64,000 bases of DNA from Clytia hemisphaerica (Eukaryota; Cnidaria; Hydrozoa; Leptothecata; Clytiidae): assembly GCA_902728285.1 (NCBI GenBank), contig CACVBU010000498.1:310001-374000 (forward strand). The letters run 5' to 3'. Each line of letters begins with the position of its first letter. The stretch's first letter is position 1. This document shows, piece after piece, positions 57,101-64,000 of the stretch. Made by a program: the position numbers and the translations under genes. The notes under the pieces were generated by a model. It ran no database searches, had not been told where the DNA came from, and was given only the letters and a program-made list of their open reading frames with translations.

Positions 57101-60100
57101 ATTGCGTTCCAAAGAGATTTCATGTGTTGCAACGTTGAGTCAGTTTGCTGCACAAATCTCATCTGGCATGGTATACCTTCATAGTCGAAACTTGGTGCAT
57201 CGTGATTTGTCGGCTAGGAATATTCTTGTCACTGGCAAAAAACAGGTAAACAGTTGGGAAATGTATTTATTGCTCTTTATTTAATGAGAGATAAGCCTGG
57301 TGCAAAATTCCTGCTAGTAAGCAAATTCGACAGGAAAAATCTATACGTCTATTCTGGAGGAATTTCTTTTTCTTCTGAGCAAATTAGAACGTCTTAAGGA
57401 TGAATTTGTTTCGAAACTTTCTGTTTGTGCCATTTGAAACCAATCATACTTTATGGACCTTTTCTCCTCAGGCAACTTGACGCTAAAAAGCTATAAACAT
57501 CCAGTCATTTTTTTTTAATATAGTGTGGTCGTGTTACAAAAATACAGGCTGTTTGTAGGAAAAAAATAAGATCTAGCTGAAACTTTCTCCAGACCTTCTC
57601 TATAGGATGCTTATACCTCAGGAAAAATTCCCCTAAAATCCCACTGGTGTAACATCCATTTTTTGGGACATTTCTTTTTTCCCTCTAGGCAAAACCCTTA
57701 GAGCGAAATTTTTTGAAAATTTCAAACTCATTTTCAGACATTATCAAGTATAACATTCGAAAGCTCTCGAAAAACTATATAGAAGACTTTTAAACGGGTA
57801 TAGCTGATTTCATTACCTAACTCAAGATAATACACGCAGAAGATGCTATTTATGGTCAATTTAGACCCAAATGTGGCGAAAAGTGGAACTTGCGCATGAA
57901 ATATCTCGAGTTAGGTAATGAAATCGGCTATACCCGTTTTAAAGTCTTCTATATAGTTTTTCGAGAGCTTTCGAATGGTATACTTGATAATGTCTGAAAA
58001 TGAGTTTGAAATTTTCAAAAAATTTCGCCCTTTGGGTTTTGCCTGGGGAAAAAAGAAATGTCCCAAAAAATGGATGTTCCACCAGTGGGATTTTAGGGGA
58101 ATTTTTCCTGAGGTATAAGCATCCTTTAGTGAAGGTCTGGAGAAAGTTTCAGCTAGATCTTATTGTTTTCCCGTAAATTATGCTAAACGACCCCACTAAT
58201 AGGATGATTGTCGAAATGAATGATTTAAAAAAACAATTAATTTTATAATGATTTCGCTTGACCCAGACTGACTTACCCTAAAGTAATCGGAATCTTCGGG
58301 TAAAGACATGTTACCTAGATTCAACTTTTTTAATGATAGTCATGGGTATTTGATCTTGTAGCTTTTACTTTTTAACTGAAGATTGAATATATCTTACTTT
58401 TTACAAATTACAGTTCAAATTCTTCTGTTCTGTCTTCACATTCTTGTTGTTGTTGTTCTTTTTCAGGTGAAGATCAGTGATTTCGGTCTATCCAAAGTAT
58501 TGAACGATACACAAACAGAATGGGTAATGGATTCATCAGAATCTTTACCAATGAGATGGTTAGCTCCAGAATCACTGACAAGTGGTGTGTTCACCTCGGC
58601 ATCTGATGTATGGAGTTACGCTGTTGTATTGTGGGAAATGTTCACTTTTGGTGATTCACCGTGGGGTGATCTCAATAACGAACAGGTCTGAGGTTTTGTT
58701 AAAAATAGAAGGGCGTCTTTTGTTGGGAAACTTTGAAATTGGGACCTTTCCCATTAAAATTTTGAAATTGAAACTTAAAAACAATCTACTACTATTGGCT
58801 CTTACAACTTTTCAATTTGTTTTTGTCAGGGCTCGTCAAAATGATTATGGTATTTTATGAAGCTTTCAGAATTAGTTATTCAATGGGAAGCTTTTAAAGT
58901 TGATATTTCTTTCATCACTGGAAAACTTTAAAAGCTGCCTGGAAAGTGTACCTTTGCCATTGTATTTTTCTCTTAAGAGACTATAAGCAGTGTGCGTCTG
59001 AGCGAAAATACCTTCAGAGATTTTTCCAGGCTAAATCCTTAAATATTGAAGTTTTGACAATAAGTGAATAGATGGCTCTATCAAAGAGTTCTCGATGATC
59101 AGGACCAGAGATTCATAAAGTGTACAAGAAAAAACAACATTTAATTGTACTTGTACAAGTTTCATCTTTATCGAATCGTCAGCTTAGAAACTTAGGTAAT
59201 TCAATATTTGATTACATCAATTCTTGTCGAATTGATCGAATCTTATGTTAGTCGAAAAAATACATTAACCCAAAGTTTACCGTCCGACCAATCATATTTA
59301 CATTTTCAGGTTTCCCTTATTTCAATGGAGTTTTAGTTCTCATGTAATTAGCATCAATTGTATTACTTCTAGGTCAAACAGAAGATCCAGAACGGAGAAT
59401 GTTTACCAGAGCCAAGATTTTGTCCTGATGAGATTTACGAGGTCATCAAAATGTGCATGACTTTCGATCAATGTTCGCGTCCACCTTTTCATATCATCCA
59501 CCAAGAGGTTCTACATGTGAGTTTCTATATATCTATCCAAATTTCAACTAGTAGTACAGCGTTAAGCAGACCGTAGTGCAGTGGTAGAGCATCCGGCCAC
59601 GGTTCGCAAGGTTGTAGGTTCAACCCCCAGCCGGGTCATACCAAAGATTCCCAAGATGGTACTTGATGCCTCTCTGCTTGATGCTCAGCAATTAAGAGAA
59701 GGATCAAAGGTAAGTGGAGCAATCCAGGGAGAAAGAGTGGCGCCCTTCCCTACGTTCAGGTAGATAGCTATCAAAAGAGGAGCCTTCGGGTCGCCTCCGA
59801 CTGCAGTCGCAGACTTACAGTGTTAACGATTATTGGTCTCATGAAAGATTTCCGCTTCTCACCGTAAATGTTTGAAGCTTTTTGCGTCACGGTGATTTTC
59901 CAAAGTTTTTTCGGTAAACCAAAGCTCATTATGGCGCTAGTGTTACAAAAATGTTCACCAAAAAAGCAATAGATATAGGCAAAATGCCAAATTCTGTTAG
60001 GGTGTAAGATACCATCACAGTTTTCTATCCCTTCTGCTTTCAGATTCAATAACCCTTTAATCCTTGTTTCTTTCAGCGTCAACCAAGGCCATTAGAAGCA

Positions 60101-63100
60101 ATTGTTGTATCAAATGGTCCTTATGATTTGAATTTTGCACCCGGTGATTTCATTACTTCGATCAAAATGCTTAGGTAAGAAAATGAATTCTTTTCTTTTT
60201 TGACTTTGCTGGAATCTGCTGTCATCCAGTTGCTCTGTTAATTACCACTGATTAAGGCCAGCAATATCGTAAGAGCTAAACCTATTAAATTCAAACCCCC
60301 TCCCTGTGTTTAAAATGAATGAAAAAGTGACAGAAAACCCATACTTAGAAAGCTTAAACATGAATGTCTTTTTGATATTGCCATTTTGAGAAATCACAGC
60401 TGTATATACAATTATCTATTTCATTTTCACATACCATTAAAACTGTATTTCAAAATTGTTTTTGTAAAGCTAATTGGAAAATGAGTTGTTTTCAAAATTT
60501 CTATTATCACTTTTTCTTATACACGTTGCAGATGAGATGGATTTTTTATAAGATACTTTGATAATTGCTCATTAAGTAATAAAAATGACGCGTTCTTTAG
60601 AAAAAGTAAAAAATTGTTTTATTACTGGTTAACGACCAACCAAATCAAATAAGAGCTTGTAAAAACTCCATCTCGTCCCACACGTTGAAATGCTTACGAA
60701 ATTGTAACACTATACGTCATAAAGGAAAATAAGGTTATAAAAAGGATTTACATGGGGAGATAGGTAGAATATTTTATTAGCGTTTTTTGCTTTGTTGAAC
60801 TTGACAGGGATCAAGAGTGGTGGCTTGGTCAACACGAGAATACCTTACAGTTCGGTAGATTCCGTTTGGAGCAAACAAAAACAGTTTCATACACAATTCC
60901 TTATTCTTTGAACGAAAGTCAAGAGGAAGAACAAAGAATCATGGCACCCAAAGGTTTAGAAAATAAGGAAAATCTTTTATATGGTAAGTGAAGTTTGTAA
61001 TTCTTGCATTGGGCTTTTCCAGAAAAAAATCGTGCACCCCCTGTTGAGGAGGTCCATTTCCTTTCCAAGGGGGTAAGGTTTGAAATGAAGTGGAATTCCA
61101 TAAGGGTAGACGAAAATCCGTCAAAAATAAGCGGAATTCCAAGGGGTGATGATTGAAAATTTGTAAAAATTTGGAATTCCAGAGGGTTATGATCCTAAAA
61201 TTGCCTGTAATTCCAAGGGGGTAGGTCACAAAAGGTTGGACCTCCTCAACAGGGGGTGCACGGTTTTTTTCTGGAAAAGCCCATTTTTATTCTAGAATGA
61301 TATTAAAACGAGACGTGGACCACCAGCTGTTCTTCTAAATAAACTTTTAGAACATATTCAACCATTTCTTATCTTTTCAATATGGAATCGCTGGAAAAAA
61401 CACAGATTTGATAAAGATGTTCAAGTGAAAAATCTCTGATAACCTGGTGAAGAAGTAGTTACACGAGACTTTTTTTCTCTGCACTTTTCATTCTTTACTA
61501 ACAGTTTTTATTGATGTAATTTCAGGACAACAATGGTCTGTTCTTTTAGAATCACACCAACAGCATCAATCACCAGCATATCAACACAAAGAGGTCAGCT
61601 ACGTTAACCTGGATGCACCACCTTTGCAACCCATAGCAACAACAAGTGTAAACAAAGATGGCGGCCAAGCTGCGATGTTGAAACCTGAGAATAAAAGTTT
61701 GACGGACCTTAAACAACAATTTAGATCGAGGCCTCATTCAGCTGAGGTTGTTTCGATGCGAGAAGATTTCTTCGATCTAACAACGAACAATCTGAAATCT
61801 GGCTCTGATTCAAACCTCGGATTCAAAGACACAAATCCTGAAGTCCAAGACACAGTAAATGACCGAATAACTAAAAACATGACAGCATTTTTATCTTTCA
61901 CGAACCCTTTATCAAGCGAAGATGTTAGTCTACAATCAGGACTGTTGAATCCAGTCAACGTTTCTAATCCACCAACTTCTGCTCGTCAAAATAGAAATTG
62001 GAGCAGTATTGATCCATTATCGAGTACCAAGGCAGCATCCTGTGAGAATCTGTACGAAGAAATCGACAATGAACAATATCGAAGTGGTCGAAATACACAA
62101 ACTTTGCGTCCTAGACCTAAAGCTAACCTACCAATTCCTCAAGAAACGAATGCAGCTTATCGTAAAACTAGCTTAGACGCTTACGCACAATCTATTAGAA
62201 AAGACTTTGATCTACTTTCACAACAACTGGGGCCTAGGCGTGAGACAGCTTCATGTGACAACCTACCCGAAAGTATCAGTTCACTGAATGTGTCTGTGAA
62301 CGACGTCAAAAATTATCCGTCCGTGCAAAACACTCAATATCTTCAACGGTTTGGGAGTGTCATACCTGTTAGCCAAGTTAATCAAAATATGTTTCCGCCC
62401 CAGCAAGCAAACACTAGGTTGGTAGGCCCGTCCCACCAGCCGCCTCAACAGCCGCCCACAACGGGTAATTTAACGGCTGAAAAGTCACCAGACTATTTTA
62501 AAAACTTCTTAGCAGACCAAAAAACCATGAATCATTTTACATATGATCCAAAGGCGAAACCAAAACAGACTCCCTCTCCGCCCTCGGCGAAAGAAAAATT
62601 ACGGCAAAATGCTACGAATTTTACCGATAACCAATGGGACTTGTTTGAAGATTGTGTTAAAGGCTCGAAAAAAGTGGATAAGGACCGTAAAAAGTCACAA
62701 GGGAAACGCATTAGTTGGCCTAAGAATAACAGCGGTGGCTTGGTCGACATTACTCATGAAGAAACTGAGGACCAGAAAGGTGAATTTAGTGAGAAATTCA
62801 AAACTATCAGATCTATATTACCCGATGCTTCAGTTGGTGAATGCTTGGAAGGTTTGAGAAGCTCTGGGAATGATGTCAATAGAGCTGTTCGATACATTCA
62901 GATCCTCAAGTTATATCGGTTCAATTATGGTTATTCATTTGAAGATTGTGAAAAACTTTTGGAGAAGAATGGGTTCGATTTTAAGAAAGCAGAATGCGAG
63001 CTGAAGACTTGTCATGTTTGTGGTAAATTTCAATCGCTGGATCGTACCCAAGTTCAGGATACTTTAAGTTTCTGCCAATGGGATGTGACTTTGACTTTGA

Positions 63101-63324
63101 AGACAATTTTCATACAGAAATGTGGCGGGTTTGGAATTGAGGAACCTAAAGCGAGATCACTTTTTAACGAGAATAAAGAAGATGTTACGAAAGCTTTAGA
63201 AATGGCGAAAATTGTTCGCGTAGCTGAAATCACCAGTAAACCTGAGAATGTTTGTTTTAAAACACTCACTCGTTGTAAATGGAATATTGAGAGAGCTGTC
63301 AATGAGATTTTTACTAATTCGTGA
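54161..63324 (+). CDS. ACK: ACK/TNK-family non-receptor tyrosine kinase (SAM-like, kinase, SH3, UBA-like tail), 10 exons, 1050 aa
   Basis: Exons 54161-54260, 54826-54935, 55534-55707, 55943-56092, 57063-57245, 58467-58685, 59373-59516, 60077-60174, 60808-60983, 61526-63324; all are in phase. Residues 1-70 are the SAM-like oligomerisation domain (MDDKTLQVYQLLAENDLQSF). The kinase spans about 95-358: GTGHFGKV 107-114, VAIK Lys136, helix-C Glu149, HRDLSARN with Asp226, DFG 244-246, APE 272-274. SARN, not AARN, is present. The usual ACK activation-loop Tyr is replaced by Trp258 (TEWVMD). SH3 follows at about 361-425 (PYDLNFAPGDFI..WWLGQ), immediately after the kinase as in ACK. No CRIB motif is seen. 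About 480-870 are polar and Pro/Asn/Gln-rich with ASCENLYEEIDNE. Residues 877-1050 form UBA-like helical repeats. Family role: cytoplasmic tyrosine kinase in receptor trafficking and growth-factor signalling, binding ubiquitin through the tail. ACK symbol by architecture; TNK1 versus TNK2 cannot be told. Confidence 0.93.
56204..56466. mobile_element. 260-bp element with CATAGTGTCCT ends and poly-C/G tracts
   Basis: ACATAGTGTCCT at the left and AGGACACTATG at the right are inverted. Both are followed inward by long C or G runs (CCCCCCCCC, GGGGGGG) that also pair. It lies in the intron between kinase exons 4 and 5. Confidence 0.7.
56470..56545. repeat. Short palindrome AGCTGATTGGTTGTAAGTGA
   Basis: AGCTGATTGGTTGTAAGTGA at 56470 is inverted at about 56506-56532 (TTACTTACAACCAACCAATC). 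The same word AGCTGATTGGTTGTAAGTGA occurs at 15528, so this is a small dispersed hairpin element. Confidence 0.6.
56745..56985. mobile_element. Copy of the TTCTTATAAAAA inverted-repeat family
   Basis: It begins TTTTTATAAAAACATCCAAA and ends TGTTCTTATAAAAAAGCGTG, with the family words AGTTTCAAGCCTAAAAACGT and GGTCATCGAAGCCTTTTG. About 75 bases upstream of kinase exon 5. Confidence 0.65.
57566..58164. mobile_element. 600-bp foldback with 255-265-bp arms in a kinase intron
   Basis: AAGATCTAGCTGAAACTTTC at 57568 is inverted at 58142-58162 (GAAAGTTTCAGCTAGATCTT). The arms pair almost base for base (AAATCCCACTGGTG, GGGACATTTCTTTTTTCCC, TCGAAAGCTCTCGAAAAACT) around a loop of about 80 bases near 57830-57910. 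Confidence 0.9.
59565..59819 (+). repeat. tRNA-derived SINE, copy 3 (best preserved)
   Basis: CGTAGTGCAGTGGTAGAGCA (A box) and GTAGGTTCAACCCCC (B box) are correctly spaced. The body carries TGATGCCTCTCTGCTTGATG and the tail ends CTGCAGTCGCAGACTTACAG. It lies in the intron between kinase exons 7 and 8. Copies at 10607 and 13785 are in the opposite orientation. Confidence 0.85.
61011..61282. mobile_element. GGGCTTTTCCAG element C, filled with GGAATTCCAAGGGG words
   Basis: GGGCTTTTCCAGAAAAAAA and TTTTTTTCTGGAAAAGCCC are perfect inverted ends, and subterminal GTGCACCCCCTGTTGAGGAG pairs with CTCCTCAACAGGGGGTGCAC. The interior has five GGAATTCCAAGGGG-type words (first near 61058, then 61091, 61133, 61172 and 61206). 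It lies in the last kinase intron, 27 bases after the exon 9 donor. Confidence 0.88.
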
Positions 63325-64000
63325 ACAGCATGTTTTGATGGAGAGCTTTTATACTGTATTTTTATGTAGCAATTTTTCCATATTTTTTCAGCTTTCAAAA
63401 TTTTCTATTCTGCATTTGTCTTGTTCTTCTTTTATTTAATAGAAATTGTAAACCGAAAATCAAACTTTAAGTTCATTTTCAATTATAAATCAATAGTACT
63501 TTTCAAAATGTAACTTTTAACCACATGCTTTAGGGCACAGCTTAGCAAAATTCAGGTCAATTTTGGCAAACTTTGGCAAAAATATTCAATCAATTTGTCC
63601 CTCGTCAGCACGCTATAGTAAGTTAGACCCTCTTGCAGCCTCTGGTTCTTGTTAAAGTGGCAGTTCTCAAAAAAGAACAATCTAAGTTCTTATCATTTGA
63701 ATTTAATGTATTGCAAACCTTCGGCTAGGCGTTTGAGGACCTTTATAATGTTCTAGAGTATTATTGTATTCAACATTAGTAAAATTATTTCTCGTATTGT
63801 ACAATATTCAGGCCAATTCTATCGTGGTCTTTAGACCATATTCAGACGTTACGATTCCGTATTGTTCCAAAACGAAACGGTTCCGAAACAAGTGTGAACG
63901 CCAAAATTCGAAACGTCAAAAAAGAAGACGTCAAAGGAAAACAGATCGAAACGGTTTCGCTCCACATTTTTTCATCGGAACGGAACTGCTCCGTTTTCTT
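63325..64000 (+). other. 3' UTR and downstream of the kinase gene
   Basis: No perfect AATAAA is placed convincingly; ATTTAATAG and AATTATAAATCAATAG at 63430-63490 are possible weak signals. The last 150 bases contain GAAACG/CGTTTC words (CGAAACGGTTCCGAAACAAG) that resemble part of an inverted-repeat element cut by the window edge. Confidence 0.35.

Noticed and set aside
58582-58860. Alternative-frame ORF over the kinase exon 6 end
   Set aside because: Shadow of the kinase exon; the donor at 58685/58686 and exon 7 phase explain the region.

Overview
The window is eukaryotic nuclear DNA. It is AT-rich, its genes are split by GT-AG introns, and it is crowded with short inverted-repeat elements, minisatellites, tRNA-derived SINEs and one non-LTR retrotransposon. 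The gene content (ACK-type tyrosine kinase, ANKRD26-like ankyrin protein, TRAF-like RING protein) is animal. A cnidarian, perhaps a hydrozoan, would fit the base composition and repeat style, but no sequence feature proves it.

Layout from left to right. (1) 1122-3278, plus strand: a two-exon gene with a TATA box, signal peptide and near-immediate polyA signal, encoding a secreted protein built of Pro-Ser-Trp/Tyr and Pro-Ser-Gly repeats. (2) 5190-6340: a 58-bp satellite. (3) 6476-33351, minus strand: twenty phase-consistent exons of an ANKRD26-like gene, with six ankyrin repeats followed by a long acidic region with recurring Trp-acidic motifs. Its 3' end is not found and probably lies off the left edge. 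(4) 18294-22432, plus strand: a complete five-exon RING/TRAF-zinc-finger/coiled-coil gene nested antisense in a 9.3-kb intron of that gene. (5) 33.4-54.1 kb: intergenic and repeat-rich, with a CR1/L2-like retrotransposon (ORF2 intact, ORF1 broken by two frame changes), two copies of an ATCGAA-rich inverted-repeat element (one with an empty paralogous site in the window), and a large inverted-repeat array at 50-51 kb. (6) 54161-63324, plus strand: a complete ten-exon ACK/TNK-family kinase with SAM-like, kinase, SH3 and C-terminal UBA-like regions.

The three conserved genes are typical intracellular signalling or scaffold proteins and show no sign of working together. The most unusual non-genic signal is a trio of elements (18705, 31680, 61011) with the same terminal inverted repeat and architecture. 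Each is filled with its own private, repeated G-rich word. The most unusual coding signals are the secreted repeat protein, the missing activation-loop tyrosine and expanded UBA-like tail of the kinase, and the unrecognised C-terminal domain of the TRAF-like protein.

Coordinates come from reading splice sites and frames by eye. Every exon junction given was checked for phase. Repeat boundaries are approximate to a few bases unless stated.
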